DNA of 64,000 nucleotides from Misgurnus anguillicaudatus (taxonomy: Eukaryota > Chordata > Actinopteri > Cypriniformes > Cobitidae): assembly GCF_027580225.2 (NCBI RefSeq), contig NC_073346.2, positions 5,854,001 to 5,918,000 of the forward strand, read 5' to 3'. This document shows, in pieces, positions 24,968 through 37,127 of this stretch; position 1 is the first letter of the stretch; every line of letters starts with the position of its first letter. Below the pieces are notes generated by a model, which saw only the letters and a program-made list of their open reading frames with translations, was not told where the DNA came from and searched no databases. Position numbers and translations under genes: made by a program.

Positions 24968-25655
24968 CAGGGTTCCCACGGGTCCCTGAAATCCTTGAAA
25001 GTTTGTGAATCTGGGGGAAATAATTCAAGGCCCTGTGAAGTTTTTAAAAATCTACATACATTGATACTGGTCATTGAAAGTGCTTTAATCTATTTTATGC
25101 AAAAAATCCATATTATTCCCTGTGTAGTGTAGGATAATATCATAAAAATTCTAGACTTTTTAAGCACACGTGCCAAACCGTTTGCTTTAAATGCTTATAT
25201 CTTCTTTATGCGAATATTGATTCATACCAAAATGCATTTTTGTATAGTTGTGTTTGACACATGAAAACGTCTCAGGTTACGTATGTAACTGTTGTTCCCT
25301 GAGAAGGGAACGAGATGCTGCGTCTCTCTTGCCATACTTCCTGCATCTCTGTAACGTCGTCTTTGGCAATATTTCAGATAGCGATATACTTCATGGCTCC
25401 CGCGTCACCCTGTCTTTGTCGTTAAGCCTCACCATTGGTTGAATTTGATATACACATTCAGACGCACTTACCCCTGAAGGAGTCCCCAAAGTGTCACTGC
25501 AGTGATGCAGCGCGAGTTCCCTCAAAAGGGAACTGTAATAATGTATCTTAAGGTAAAGCGATGTAACTTTGCTCTCACTTGAAATGTGTCCCAACATAGT
25601 CCTTGAATTTGAGGGTATTGGACCTGGAAAGTCCTTAAAAGGTCCTTGAATTTGA
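24968..25655. mobile_element. hAT-like element, CAGGGTTCCCAC end, right end lost (copy 1)
   Basis: It starts CAGGGTTCCCACGGGTCC and ends within GGTCCTTGAATTTGAAG, just before where the 49.9-kb copy continues to its GTGGGAACCCTG terminus. It contains an inner repeat at 25272-25566 at the same place as the 49.5-kb copy. CAGGG ends suggest hAT. Confidence 0.65.
25272..25566. repeat. Inner repeat with GTTCCCTGAGAAGGGAAC ends (copy 1)
   Basis: It runs from AGGTTACGTATGTAACTG through TTCCCTGAGAAGGGAACGAG to an inverted-type end GAGTTCCCTCAAAAGGGAAC. It matches 49520-49815 closely, and a diverged form lies at about 57660-57990. Confidence 0.65.
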
Positions 25656-26462
25656 AGTCTTTTGCATGCATGCGGTTTACATGGAGGAAACATTCGTGTT
25701 TGAGGCTCAAGATATCTCATTACAATGTATAACACTCTTATTATTTATCTATTTATTATTATTATTTTTATTTATATAATGCCTTTCCAGAACTCAAGGA
25801 CGCTTTACAGTGTACAGTTAGCAAGGAAGAGATAGTACAAGTAGACAAAATACAAAAAAACAATAACATTCAGAGAGATGTTATTACTGACAATTATCTG
25901 TATTTTGTCATGTTGTTCATTATTTCATTATTTAATATACTTTATAGCAGATTTGAACAGTTGTGCTGTTACTGTATGATTATAACACAATGTGTTATAG
26001 TAAACAGCATGACACAGATCTATCCAACATCTATTTTTAGGTTTAATTATCACACATCATGCTAGAAGTCGTCTTGCCTTTTTTCCAATATATGCTTGAA
26101 AAAGTGTATATCTTTTAATCTTTTATATGGATTTGTCACAGAGTGTGAGCGTGTTCATTCAAACTCTTTCTGTTGATGTGTGTTCAGATTTTGACAATTT
26201 CAATCATACCTAATTCATCAATCAAATCCAAATTGGCTGATACGACATTGAGACGTCAAACAATGCATTTTAGTCAAAGTCCTTTACTGTAGAAAATGTC
26301 ATGCTGTGGTGCTCCAACATTTCTTTTTCTTTTTTTTTATAAAACTAGCCTGGTTTTTCAGTACGAAAACATCACCAACACATTGTGATGAATAGTTTTT
26401 CACAGTTTCATGTGTCATTTATTGGCATTGATCTTGGTGTGTTTGCTTCTGTGTGTCTACAG
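25656..26462 (+). other. ASCC3: Intron 3' part before the Walker A exon
   Basis: AT-rich DNA with a (TTA)n-like run near 25740-25775. A pyrimidine-containing tract and CTACAG lead into the exon. No element termini recognised. Confidence 0.6.
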
Positions 26463-26666
26463 ATTGGTCAGTTGGTGTTCAAGGGCATGAAGAAGTTAAA
26501 CCGAATCCAGTCTATAGTGTTCGAGACGGCTTACAACACTAATGAGAACTTGCTCATCTGTGCCCCCACTGGGGCTGGCAAGACCAACATCGCCATGCTC
26601 ACCGTACTGCACGAGATCCGTCAGCACCTGCAGCCCGGAGGTGTCATCCGCAAGGACCAGTTCAAG
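26463..26666 (+). CDS. ASCC3: ASCC3 exon: Q-motif region and Walker A of helicase cassette 1
   Basis: This internal exon encodes 68 residues in phase 0, bounded by an AG acceptor at 26461-26462 and a GTATGT donor at 26667. ASCC3 is a nuclear Ski2-like 3'-5' helicase of the ASC-1 complex, known for unwinding DNA with ALKBH3 in alkylation repair and for splitting collided ribosomes in quality control. The peptide begins IGQLVFKG, contains LNRIQSIVFETAYN (Q-motif-like region, residues about 12-25), then Walker A APTGAGKT at residues 34-41, which binds the ATP phosphates. It matches the vertebrate ASCC3 N-terminal cassette as I remember it, closer than the spliceosomal paralogue SNRNP200. The next exon continues in frame. 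An ATG upstream in the same open frame lies in the intron and is not the start. Confidence 0.97.
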
Positions 26667-27043
26667 GTATGTGCTTTTCGATCATGCATTTATTCTGCTC
26701 GCGTCGAATGAGCTGTTTAGCTTTCCTTGGGTACAACTTCACCTGATGCATTTGTATTGCTTAAGTCAAGCACGGATAGACTTGAGCGGTACATTTGCGT
26801 CAGGAAGTTTTACCATCGTTTGTAAGGTGTAAACGGATACGGCGTCTCACGAGGCTTATTTTCATGTGCGTGCGCGTCACAGTCAACGATGATAGACAGT
26901 CTTCATACATCACCATTAAACTCGCTCACTTTAGGCAGCGGGCTTCATATTTCTTTGTAAATTGTTATTTGTAGTGGTTGCCAGGGAACAAATGGTGCCC
27001 ACGGTGTTTTCTCATTTATCACGAGCTTGTCCTGTCTCTACAG
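26667..27043 (+). other. ASCC3: ASCC3 intron, short (377 bp)
   Basis: The intron has a GT donor (GTATGT) and an AG acceptor preceded by CCTGTCTCTACAG. I see no transposon termini or RNA gene in it. It is the only short intron in the window. Confidence 0.93.
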
Positions 27044-27184
27044 ATAGTATATGTGGCTCCGATGAAGGCCCTGGCTGCTGAGATGACTAATTACTTCAGT
27101 AAGCGATTGGAGCCTCTGGGCATCCTTGTCAAAGAGCTGACGGGAGACATGCAGCTGACCAAAGGAGAAATCCTCCGAACTCAG
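27044..27184 (+). CDS. ASCC3: ASCC3 exon: motif Ia region of helicase cassette 1
   Basis: This 47-residue internal exon is in phase 0, with a pyrimidine-rich acceptor ending CTACAG at 27043 and a GTACAC donor at 27185. It starts [14 protein letters not shown] (motif Ia, which contacts the nucleic-acid backbone), followed by [17 protein letters not shown] (TGD is a conserved motif Ib-region signature) and ends ILRTQ. The intron before it is only 377 bp, so it is an ordinary compact neighbour of the Walker A exon. The following intron is over 32 kb. The join to both neighbouring exons is seamless in the known protein order, which fixes strand and frame. No damage is visible. Confidence 0.97.
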
Positions 27185-27342
27185 GTACACAACCTTCATT
27201 AACCAACACAAACACACATGCATCACTGGCTTTTACTAATCCCTGATCGCTCAACTCTAAACCAAGCCTAAACCAGGCCTTTAAAAAGAATAGTGTACAT
27301 CTGAGCCAGAGAATAAGCATGAATCATCTATAACAGCTTTAA

Positions 27343-27685
27343 AGGTGCAGTGTGTAGATTTTAGCGGCATCTGGTGGTGAGTGCACCGCCCACCCCGTAC
27401 ACACAGAAAAGCTACGGTAGCCGACACAGGACAAACACATCAACAACATAATGACGAAACGCACTCTGTAGAGAAGTTTGACTGTTTAGGGCTACTGGCG
27501 GTGCAAAATGGCAACTTCCATGTTAGGGAACCCGCGGCGTATTTAGATATAAACGGCTCATTCTAAGGTAATAAAAACAATACAGTTTATTATGTAAGGT
27601 CTTTATACACCATTGATAATATAGTTATGTATATTATATTGCCTTTCTGTCAAGAGATCTTTTCTAAAAGTTACACACTGCACCT
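27343..27685. mobile_element. MITE, AGGTGCAGTGTGTA ends (copy 1)
   Basis: Terminal repeats AGGTGCAGTGTGTA appear at both ends in inverted orientation, flanked by TTAA or TAA (the last T of the right end may be shared). It lies 158 bp after the motif Ia exon. The related copy at 41299-41655 is in the opposite orientation. Confidence 0.85.
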
Positions 27686-28299
27686 TAAAGAGATTAATTA
27701 GTAATATCTGAATTTATGTTTAAATAGGGTAGGTCTGAATTGCTCATATCAAAAGCATGTTTTTGTGTTATTACATCAAAATACTTAATCAATATGTAAT
27801 AATAATCAAATGTAATAATTTACCATAGACAAATTACTTGACCCATCTTCCAAACCTCTTGCAGTCTATCTGTCCAAAATCTGTACATTATTGTCTTGAC
27901 CTAAATGTAGATGTACAGCCGACAGATTCTTGAGAAGCGTTTGTCTTGTCTCCTCGATCAATAGGATTGTACAGCTGAGACATCCATTTGCAATTCTGCA
28001 GCCTTCACGGTTTCAGGCCAGGGGTTTTAGGACGGAAGTGTGTATATATGACAAGTAGTAAAGATCACTGACCCTTACTCTTATCCCAAACCCTCTTGAA
28101 CACTGTCGCAAGACATAGAAACACCCAGAAACACTTTTAGTAAAGCTGCAGCTGGTTGATGTTTAATGTTTGAGTTGTCGTCCGTAGCTGTGTAGCACAT
28201 GTTCCTATGTTGGTGTTAAGGTACAGGTATAGTCACAGACGGATGCATATTGAGTTTAGTGCGGTTCTGATGAATGTTCTGCATCGTCATCTCATTAGC
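27686..28299. other. Non-coding intron sequence, nothing resolved
   Basis: AT-rich DNA; no element termini, coding frame or RNA gene was recognised. Confidence 0.5.
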
Positions 28300-28329
28300 T
28301 ACCTTTTCCCTCTATCGGAATAAAATCCT

Positions 28330-29076
28330 TCCGATTAATAGTTCCTATTAAAGCGTTTACATGAACACCTAATAATGCGATCGTATTGATGTGAGTGTTT
28401 ATATGACACAAGCTTTAAATCAGATTTGATCATTTGATATGCGCACATTGCACAAATATAGTTTTGCGCTGTTTCAAGATACGCATACAAGCCATCCTCC
28501 TAAAATTGCTGTGCGTCTATTTCAGGTAATAATTAATAAATGACGAGCCTGCAGCAGCAGCAAAAACACCCATTCACGTGTGCCCAAAAAGCGTACTTCA
28601 CGCGGTGCTGCAGAGACCATCCGCGAGAGCGTGTCCAAACACACGTGTTTGTGGATCAGACTATAAATATGGACTGACCGGACAACACTGTTTTGCATCA
28701 CTTATTGGGGATTGGAAGGAGAATAGGAACATTTTGAGATTGACAAGACAAATCACTTCATGTGACAGCATCACATGTCATTACGCCAATTCTATGTCAT
28801 TGCATGTATGTTCCACACTCCCATCCTGTAGGTGGCGGAAATGCACCTTTCAGTGGGTTTGCCAACCTCCATTAAAAAAGAAAAGAAGATAGCACATGCG
28901 CAGAGCGTCCCAGTTTCAGTTATCACCGATCAAGTGTTTACATGTCCTTTTAATCGAATTACAAAAGGTGTAACCACCCCTATCAGTGGTGTGCATTACA
29001 TGAAGCATTTTTATTCAGATTGAACTGTTCTGATTTAAACCGATTACAAATTTCCATGTAAACGCAGCTATTGTTA
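28330..29076. repeat. Candidate DNA element with GCGTTTACATG-type ends
   Basis: AAAGCGTTTACATGAAC near 28352 and the reverse of CCATGTAAACGCAGC near 29055 form inverted ends. Both sides carry ATCAGAT/CAGATTGA-like words. The exact boundary and target duplication were not determined. Confidence 0.5.
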
Positions 29077-29500
29077 TCTAAGTAAACTTACACTGCTGAG
29101 GAGGAAACTACTAGGGCATTTGTGAGGATGTGAAATGACGGTGTGGTTATTTGCTTAAATATACAATACATGTGTGTCTAACAAAAGTATAAGTCAATAA
29201 ATCAATAAACACCTTTCACTGGAATACTGAGGGTTTGGTTAAATTGGTGACCTGTGCTGGCAAAATGAATCGAAATTCACACAGTCTAATTTTGAGCTGC
29301 AGTGAGAAGAAAGTATAAATGTCAGTTTTGGTCAAAACGGAGGTTTTCATAAAAAGAAGTACATAAGCCCTCATCTAGTGATCCCAATGCTCTAAATCAG
29401 TGGTCTCCAACATGATGCCCAAGGGTACCAGGTTGCCCCGCATGGAGTCTGTGAGTTGCCTCCCAAAGCACATTCTATTAATAGATTAAATTTTAATATA

Positions 29501-30142
29501 TGAAGAGTTTGGTTCCAAAATGTGATAAACGGCATTTTTGTTACTGCCAAAATCAGTATTATATCAGGTCAGTATTTAAAAGTAAATTCTTAATTTTATG
29601 CAAAATCCAATATCCACCGTGTTATTCTGTCATCTATTGTCCCAAAACGCGATAAACCCCACTCCTCCTTTTCTATAGAATGCAATAAATCCGCTCCACA
29701 AATTACAGCGCACCATTCCACGCATTGTAAACTTTTTACTTAAAGGCAACGAAAATCGACAGTGTTTATATAAGTAAGTGTTTTCATTGATGCCATTAAT
29801 GTTTATTTTTTATCAGTGTATACCACTAGTCAACTAAATGAATATAACATGGCAAAGATGAATGCACATTTATACATTGATTCAATAGATTTATAGCATT
29901 TTGAAAAAAATATCTTGTCATGGATTTATTGCAGTTTGTGGAAAAAATAGTTTTTATAATAAGCCTTTGAAAATCAAGTTATGGATTTGAATTTTTTTAT
30001 GTTTTTATAACCTTAAGATGCTATGTGAAAGTTTGTAACAGAAAATAGTGGTTTTCATCTTGCCACTTTCTTGGTATAGAAAACATGTTTTTACCAAAAT
30101 TTGTCAAAATGGATTTATTGCGTTTTGGAACCAAACTCTTCA
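29501..30142. mobile_element. DNA element with TGAAGAGTTTGGTTCC ends
   Basis: Terminal inverted repeats TGAAGAGTTTGGTTCCAAAA are present at both ends; both are preceded by ATA-rich flanks. The interior matches 22025-22830. It is non-coding. Confidence 0.75.
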
Positions 30143-30850
30143 TATATTTATTAAATATTTTTTTATATTAGCTTGGCTTTTTATGTATGTTAACATTTTA
30201 AAGAATGATAAAACATATTAACAAGTCAAATAAAACTTTTGAGTTTTTACGTTTTAAGTAGACTATATAAAAAGTAGCCCTCCAAATTGTTTTATCCATT
30301 GTGGTAGCCCTTGCCTAATATGTTATGTCTTACGTGAATGTTTGATTAACTGTTGGGGAAAAATATCTGATGTGTAACATTTTATTAGATCCTTGCAATG
30401 CATTACAGTAGATCTTAAAGCTGTCTGTCTCAATGTCAATCAAACAATAAAAGAAAAAAAGTTGAACATATATTTCTCCTATAGATATGGTTTGTGACTT
30501 TGTTTGCAAAATCTATTAGTGTAACAGTGATTTAATAATATATTTTTTGTGATTTTGTAGGATTTTTTCTCAAAATTAACTTTGCTGACTCTTATCAACT
30601 TCAAGCAGGTGTAGCTCTGTCATTTTTTTTGTCAGATTTCAACAAATCATACATCATTTTTGACGTTTTTTTGAAGAATGTCAAAACATTTTTTAATATT
30701 TGCTTATTTCGACTCGTTTTCCTAGCACGGGTCAAATATTCTCTACCTCCAACATCTGGCTGTTTATTCCTTACGTATACAGTTTGTGGTGTTTTCATTT
30801 TTTGTGTATTAATAGAGATGTGGAGATGTTTAGTAGCATTTAATTGTTAA

Positions 30851-31174
30851 AGGAGCATTTCACCCGTAGAAACATTAATTTTTATTGAAAGTGTGTCATA
30901 TTTGTAGTCGAAAGTAACATACATTTAGAATTTGGTGCCTATTTGACCGAGAAAAGGAGTGTTTGTAGTCTCACCTCCTCAACAAAGATATTGGACTTCC
31001 TTCTTTCAATGATGCAAAATGATGATTTTTACATCATTGAAAGAAGGAAGTGCAACACTGAAATCTGTATTTCTCCTGTCTCAGCGGCAACTGAGAAAAT
31101 GATGCATGACCATTCAAAAACATGACTGGGGTTCTAACTATACAAAGCTTTATGCAAATGGGTGAAGTGTCCCT
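30851..31174. mobile_element. MITE with TTAA target duplication and internal hairpin
   Basis: The ends are AGGAGCATTTCACCC and, inverted, AGGGACACTTCACCC. TTAA flanks both (30847-30850 and 31175-31178), as in piggyBac- or Kolobok-type insertion. A perfect 20-bp inverted repeat with a 17-base loop lies at 30995-31014 and 31032-31051. Confidence 0.82.
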
Positions 31175-31179
31175 TTAAG

Positions 31180-32297
31180 GCAAGAGTGTAGAGATGAGTA
31201 ACATATTAAGAGGATTGTAAAGAACAGGAAGGGTCCATGAGGTCAGGTGGTGTGAGGAGTAAATGAGATGAAATGATCTTCATGCTCTCACACTGAAAGC
31301 TCAGACCGTATCAGTTTAGTGTCTTCACTGTACTTGCCAACAGCAGAGCAGACAAAGCAGAAATGAAGAGATTTGAAGCAGGTGGGCTTTGTTAGGAGTA
31401 ATAAGGCATCCTCGTACTTTCATTTAGGCTGAATAAAGTGCTTTACTGCCCCTCAGCCTTCTGACTTTTCAACAATGACGTCCTTGTGCACTAGATGTTT
31501 TAAAAAAATGACTATCTTTGCAGTAGTAAGCTGGTAGAATATCAAGTATTGTTTTTATTTTTACAGTTTTGAGGATGTCTCAGAGGTGTCTGGTAGATGC
31601 TGAGACAGGATAAAGAAGTGGTCATTACCAGCAGACGCTACACTTTAGCTTGCAGGGCTCAGAATGGTGATATATTTTTAAAGCGTATTTTAGGGAATTG
31701 CACACAATGGCTTAGGAAGCATAAGGCCTATCTTATCAAGACCCACAAGGCGGTCATTAGATTTTAACTGGTGGATAGCATCAGATGCCATTTACATCTC
31801 AGTGATGCCTGAGGTGAACAACAGGTTACAACCTACCTATTTTATTATTTATTGTGATTTTCTTTCTTCACAGCTCATGCTTTTCTTCTTTCTCTTATTG
31901 TCTTATTCTTGCTTTATTCTCATTTATCTCTCCAGTCGCTCTCGGCCTCATTAACATATTTCTCATTCTAAATTTTATTTCTCTCTCTCTCACATTTTTT
32001 ATGTGTGCCCCGTTGTTATCCAAGTATGGGCACACCTACCTTGACATCGCACCAGTACACACACATACACACAGGCTGTGTCCAAATTCACATACTGTGA
32101 CAGTAGGTACCGAATTATATAAAGTACATCCTCATCGACTGTTAAAGTGTTAGGTACTCTATAGTATGAATATGGATAGTATGAATGAATTCACGTAATG
32201 CATCCGCCATGTTGATGTACCACGTGACATACGTTTGTCATAACAAGAATGGTGTTAAACTATACAATTTAAGCATAAGGAACAGCTGTTTAATAAA
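31180..32297. other. Non-coding; minisatellite scrap and MITE-like end
   Basis: A stretch at 32026-32060 (GGGCACACCTACCTTGACATC) resembles the tandem units at 35659-35795. A TGTCCAAATTCACATACT motif at 32088 resembles a fish MITE interior. No gene is recognisable. Confidence 0.45.
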
Positions 32298-32444
32298 GCA
32301 ATAAGCCCCAAGAAGCAGTGGGTTACCAGTGCATTTTATAACGGCTAAGGGGCGTTGTTAGGCACGACGCGAAGCGGAGTGCCTAAAACCCCCTTAGCCG
32401 TTATAAAATGCACTGGTAACCCACTGCTTCGCGGGGCTTATTGC
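32298..32444. repeat. 147-bp near-perfect palindrome
   Basis: GCAATAAGCCCC at the left is mirrored by GGGGCTTATTGC at the right. Arms of about 65-70 bp match almost completely, through CAGTGGGTTACCAGTGCATT, around a short GC-rich centre. A TATAAAACGG word immediately follows and recurs inverted near 33430, so this may be one part of a larger element spanning 32298-33440. Confidence 0.85.
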
Positions 32445-32747
32445 GTTTATAAAACGGTTGCTTCAAATTATGTATAGCAGGATTTCATATAATAAAACAC
32501 AGCAAATACGTTGTAATTATATTAGTACAGATATTAGTCTTCCGCCAAACAAAGTAGTTCCTCAGACTCAAGTGTGTCTGCAACAGAGCGGTTCCCAAGC
32601 AAAACAGACGGAGCAAAGACACAATGAAAATATGATTCATTAAGACTGTGGTGTTTATTTTCATAAATTAACATTCATCTAATTTGTACATTAACATTTA
32701 TACCGTGCAACTGTTGACATGTGGATCAAATATGCTTGGAAGAATGC

Positions 32748-33120
32748 TTAACACTTTCCCTGCCAGCGTTTTTTAAAAGAGTTGCCACCCAGCTTTAGTT
32801 AAACATTAATGCCTTCCAGAAAAATGTTCCTCCTTAGATATATAAACACACAATATATCAAATGAAAGAACCCTCTGCTTTCAAACAACAAAATAAAAAC
32901 GTTTCACCCTACCTTCAATTGTTCTTTTATCCTCTCAAATTTTGAGCAAAATGTTGGGATAATTCCATTTCTGTGAATGACTTTTGTTAGAGATCCGATT
33001 CAGATCGCTGATCAAAAAATACACTTGAGTTTTAAAGTGTTGAGTGAAAGCATCAGTGTTTGTGTAAGATCGCCACCACTGATCAGTGATCGCCACCCAG
33101 TGGATAATATACGGTACAAC
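32748..33120. repeat. Fragment of the CTTTCCCYGCCAGCG repeat family
   Basis: It starts TTAACACTTTCCCTGCCAGCG and continues with GAGTTGCCACCCAGC and ATCCGATTCAGATCGCTGATC. It belongs with the element at 58558-59235 and the fragment at 6640-7019, here in the opposite orientation relative to the latter. Confidence 0.6.
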
Positions 33121-33584
33121 TACTCCTCACGGAAGCATAATCAACAAGAAAACGCAACAATATTTATTGACACTTATCTGGATATCGCCATTAATTGTTC
33201 AATTGTTGAGGATTATAATTAATACAATATAATATAATTAGCCCACCCAATAAATCAAAATTGACAACAAAATCCGACATTTTGACAGTTATTTTCTACA
33301 GTACACAACAACAGTGGCGCAGTGATACAAGCTATGTAATACGGTTTGAGCCGTGGGTTTACCGGTGAGTTTTATCACAGCTGAGAACGCGTTTCGACCA
33401 ATCAGAATGAAGAACCAGAACTGGCCGTTTTATAATATATGTATTTGCATTTGAATACAGCCGCGTTATCACTTTTGGACATTTTTACATAAAAATCGTA
33501 TTAATCTTAACTCTTCTCCCGGGGGCTCACGGGATGGTAAAGGGTCCATCGAATGAACACTTTGGGATCTTGCCAGTAGTAGTA

Positions 33585-33708
33585 CAGGGTTCCCATGGGT
33601 CCTTGAAATCCTTGAAAGTGTGTGAATCTGGGGGAAAAAATTCAAGACCCTGAGAAGTTTTTGAAAATATTCATACATAGATACAGGTCATTGAAAGTGC
33701 CTCAGACC
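33585..33708. mobile_element. hAT-like left end, CAGGGTTCCCAT (copy 2, truncated)
   Basis: It is nearly identical to the first 120 bases of the 24968 copy and then stops where another CAGGG-ended element begins at 33714. Only the left end is present. Confidence 0.65.
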
Positions 33709-33713
33709 TTACC

Positions 33714-35653
33714 CAGGGTTTCCGCGGGGTTGTAAAAGGTAGTAAAAGGTAGTAAATTAAATTATGCCAAATTAAGGCCAGTAAAAAGTAGTAAAAAGTA
33801 GTAAGCGTCATCTGACGAGGTAGTAAATTTTCGATTGCCTTTTGTAATGTTATGATGCCTGGAAATTAGTTAAAATCACCTGCATATCTGGGCAAATAAT
33901 CAAAGATCTTTTGTCTCTGGGATGTGATCAAAGCCTGGAGTGGAGCCAAATCACGTTCCTCTCTCCGCTGTAAGCGTTCTGTAATCACTACGGACCGGAT
34001 CCACTTCGGGTTTTCTGACTGTATCACGTTGAGGTAAAACTTTTTCAGCTAGCATGGTCAAACTTATAATGCAGGAAGGCTCCGATGTTTTGAAGATCGA
34101 TAAAGGTGTAAAAGACGATTGACTTGGCTTAGCGAAATAATGAAGATTGGCAAGCCTTTCAGTTAGTGGGATAAGACAACCAAACAGGTAATTGCGTGTC
34201 TTTGCACAGTATGACTAACGTAAGGGGTCCTGTATTTTGGAGGTAAATGATTTCTCACGTTACTGATGCTATGCTGATATAGCCAGTGGCTGGTACAACG
34301 GGTTTGTTTAACTTGTGGGTAAACTTCATGTGGATCCACAAGAACCAAAAGGCAGATGACATCCAAATCCTGTGAGAGCGATTGACGAGGAATCATAAGA
34401 GGAGACTGCTTCCGAAATGCTCTCGCGTGACTTTGATGTCATCCACCTGTCGGTTCTTGCAGTTGCATTTGCGTGTGGTCACAAAAACGTAACATTTGTA
34501 CATATATTTAAGCACAGCAGTTTAAAAACAGGTGATTTTAAGACATTCAAACACAAACAACAGTGCGTCCGCTGTTTCTGTGTCAGAGAAGCACGCAAGC
34601 CGCGCATTCGATTCTCATTGAGCATGTGTTGTACGTATTTTTGCCGCTTTATTGGCCTTAAATAACACATATGCGTCAAAAATCCCGTCTTTGCAAATAT
34701 CCTTATATAAACACGACCATTTATGTCTTAGGAGAAAGTAAACAGCAGAAACATTGCGCATAAACTAGCACATCAGCGCTGCCTCTATTGTAACATAATA
34801 TTTTGTTGATAAATGTACAGTCATTTAATTAACAACTGTCACTATGGTTACAGACATCCTGTGCGAATTCTACACGAGTTTGACTCGAGTTACTCGTTCA
34901 GGGTTTATATTTATACATAACGTTACTGTATTAGAGCTGTGACTGTAAACTGTTGTGTGAACAGAACAGACCCTGGATTATTTGTTTATGTGTACTGAAT
35001 AATATGATATGAAAAAGTTGTATTTGTTCACATTAGTAAATGCATTATATAACATAAACAAACAATGAAAAATATAGAGTGTATATAATCATTAATTAAT
35101 TCTTGTTTATGTCATTACAGTAATTGACGGTGGTTCATGGTGCATTCACTAATGTTAACAGTTTCAACTTTGATTAAAAAATTATTAGTAAATGCTAAAA
35201 TAAATACATTTACAATTAATAAATAATTAATAAAAGATTCATTAAAGGTGGTGATATTCATGTTTTCTTTTTATACAGTATATAGTGAGTTATTTAGCTG
35301 GTTCGCCTTAATCTGAAATGCCCTGCAAACTACAGCTACCTATATGCCACATGAGACTTCAATATGGAATTTATGGCAAAAAAATCTCCCCTTAAAATGC
35401 TATTGGTCTCGCCTACATAAAGTGTTAGGTAAAGGAATATGACTTGGCCTGAAAAATATTTCAGTCAGAAAATTTTTTTCACTTTAATTCTTTTTTGTAT
35501 GTTATATATGTCAAAATCTGTGTAAATAATAGAAAGGTCGCTGATTAACACTTGCAATTCAGTGTCGTGATGGTTTTAAAAAATATTCTGAAGGTAGTAA
35601 AAAAGGTAGTAAAAAGTAGTAAATTTAACTTAAGGATTTCTGTATAAACCCTG
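33714..35653. mobile_element. hAT-like element with GGTAGTAAAA repeats
   Basis: The ends are CAGGGTTTCCGCGGGG and, inverted, CAGGGTTTATACAGAAATCC. Both subterminal regions contain tandem AAAAGGTAGTAAAAGGTAGTA-like words (33736-33806 and 35592-35628). TTACC flanks both ends directly (33709-33713 and 35654-35658); this is shorter than the usual 8-bp hAT duplication, so the superfamily is provisional. No transposase frame. Confidence 0.7.
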
Positions 35654-35658
35654 TTACC

Positions 35659-35795
35659 AAACATCACACCAGTACGCGCACACCCACCCTATCATCAGGC
35701 CAGTCTGCGCACACCTACCCTCACATCACCCCAATATGCGCACACCTACCCCCAACATCAGGCCAGTCCATGTACACCTGTCCTGACATCATATG
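35659..35795. repeat. Degenerate minisatellite, ~45-bp units
   Basis: About three units built from CACACCTACCC, CATCA and GGCCAGT words, with imperfect spacing. A similar scrap occurs at 32026-32060, before the transposon block. Confidence 0.65.
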
Positions 35796-36370
35796 TGCAC
35801 CTATCAGTATCTGCCCAATATAGACATGACTATCCAAATATCTGAATTCATCAACCCTGCTTCTGTTGAAGGTCTCATCAGCTTCTGTAGCTTAGATCAT
35901 TGCACTTCATCTTATTTTCTTGTTGCCATAGTAACATCTGTACTGTAAATTGACATTGAATACATGCCTTTGCAAATAACCTTATTGAACACTAAATTGG
36001 TGTTGTCAGAGGTGATGCTAATATTTAAATCACAGATCAGAGCAACCAACAAAACACAAAAGTATTTTTAAAGGAATGTTTCCAGGTTTGATGGAAGTTC
36101 ATGTCTATCTACAGCATTGTCAGGTTTGTTAGAAAATAACGTGCCTGTTGTTATATATTCCTGTTACAGCCTCTTTATTAATGAAACTGTTGGAGTAATC
36201 TCAGTATTATTTGATCAATAAAGCTGTAAACTGCCCTTTTGATGTGAAACTGATTCTGTACGTGAATGAATTTCTTGTTAAGTTCAGTGAACTTCTGATG
36301 TTTGAACTTTGATGGCAGTTTTTAAACGGTGTATATTTTAAATGTTATTTCCTGGTCCCCTGTATTCACG
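35796..36370. other. Non-coding intron sequence, nothing resolved
   Basis: No element termini, coding frame or RNA gene was recognised. Confidence 0.5.
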
Positions 36371-36887
36371 CTGGACTTTGACAATGAAAGTTGCTGTAGG
36401 GCAAAGGATTTTTTTACTGGCCCGCTCAGGCCAGTGGTTCAGATTTTTACTAGTCCTGCCAAAATGTCCACTGGCCCCACCAAAAATCACAAAAAACAGG
36501 CCTGATTATGCTCTTTATTGTTTTAGACACATACCCTTAATAAATAAGATTATAACACCAAAAACTACGTTCAAATATTCATTTATTTCAAATAAAGACA
36601 AGTTGACAGTCAGTATTAAAGCTAGACTGTGTACTTATTTTAGTTAATTCTAAGCAAAAACCCATGTGTTCTTTCAAAAGTATGTGCTCATTCATGTGTA
36701 ATTACTTCCACCTACTAATCAAAGTATTCTCGTAAGTGTAGAATCTGCTATTTAAAATACATGCAGTCGAGTCGCTCGACTGTCTGAATCCATGTTGTGC
36801 CTCCATCTTTGAAATACATCCGCTGACGAGGGACATTCCTGAAATTCAAGCTCCACCGTTCGCGCTTTCAGACTACACTCACGCTGG

Positions 36888-37127
36888 CCGCTAGCTGAAG
36901 CCTCCCGAGGTTGCATGTGTAGGCGGTATACGTCATCAAGACAGTCTTATTTCAGAATATTAACAATTATAAAGCTGACAATTATTCTTAGTTAATTGTA
37001 AATTGATGTAATATGCTTATGACTTGCGAATGTAATGCTCAGTTAACTTAAATAAACCAGGCTTGATGACGTATGCAGCCTGCATATGCGACCTGTGTAG
37101 ACTGAATCTTTCAGATTCAACAACAGC
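36888..37127. mobile_element. MITE, third copy of the GTTTCTCAATC/GTCATCAAG family
   Basis: It shares TACGTCATCAAGAC, TTATGACTTGCGAATG and the right arm CAGCCTGCATATGCGACCT with the copies at 4425 and 8531. Its outer ends are more diverged. Confidence 0.75.

Larger units (their letters stand above)
1..26462 (+). other. ASCC3: Sequence upstream of the Walker A exon (presumed ASCC3 intron)
   Basis: The Walker A exon is internal, so the DNA before it is intronic at least in its 3' part. I did not recognise any N-terminal ASCC3 exon here. A very short exon could have been missed. The content is AT-rich filler plus the mobile elements listed separately. Confidence 0.7.

Noticed and set aside
26385..26462. 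In-frame ATG upstream of the Walker A exon as a possible ASCC3 start
   Set aside because: The preceding sequence is intronic with a good AG acceptor at 26461-26462, and the protein needs hundreds of N-terminal residues before Walker A.
30629..30850. Overlapping short frames on both strands
   Set aside because: Low-complexity AT-rich DNA with no protein-like composition.
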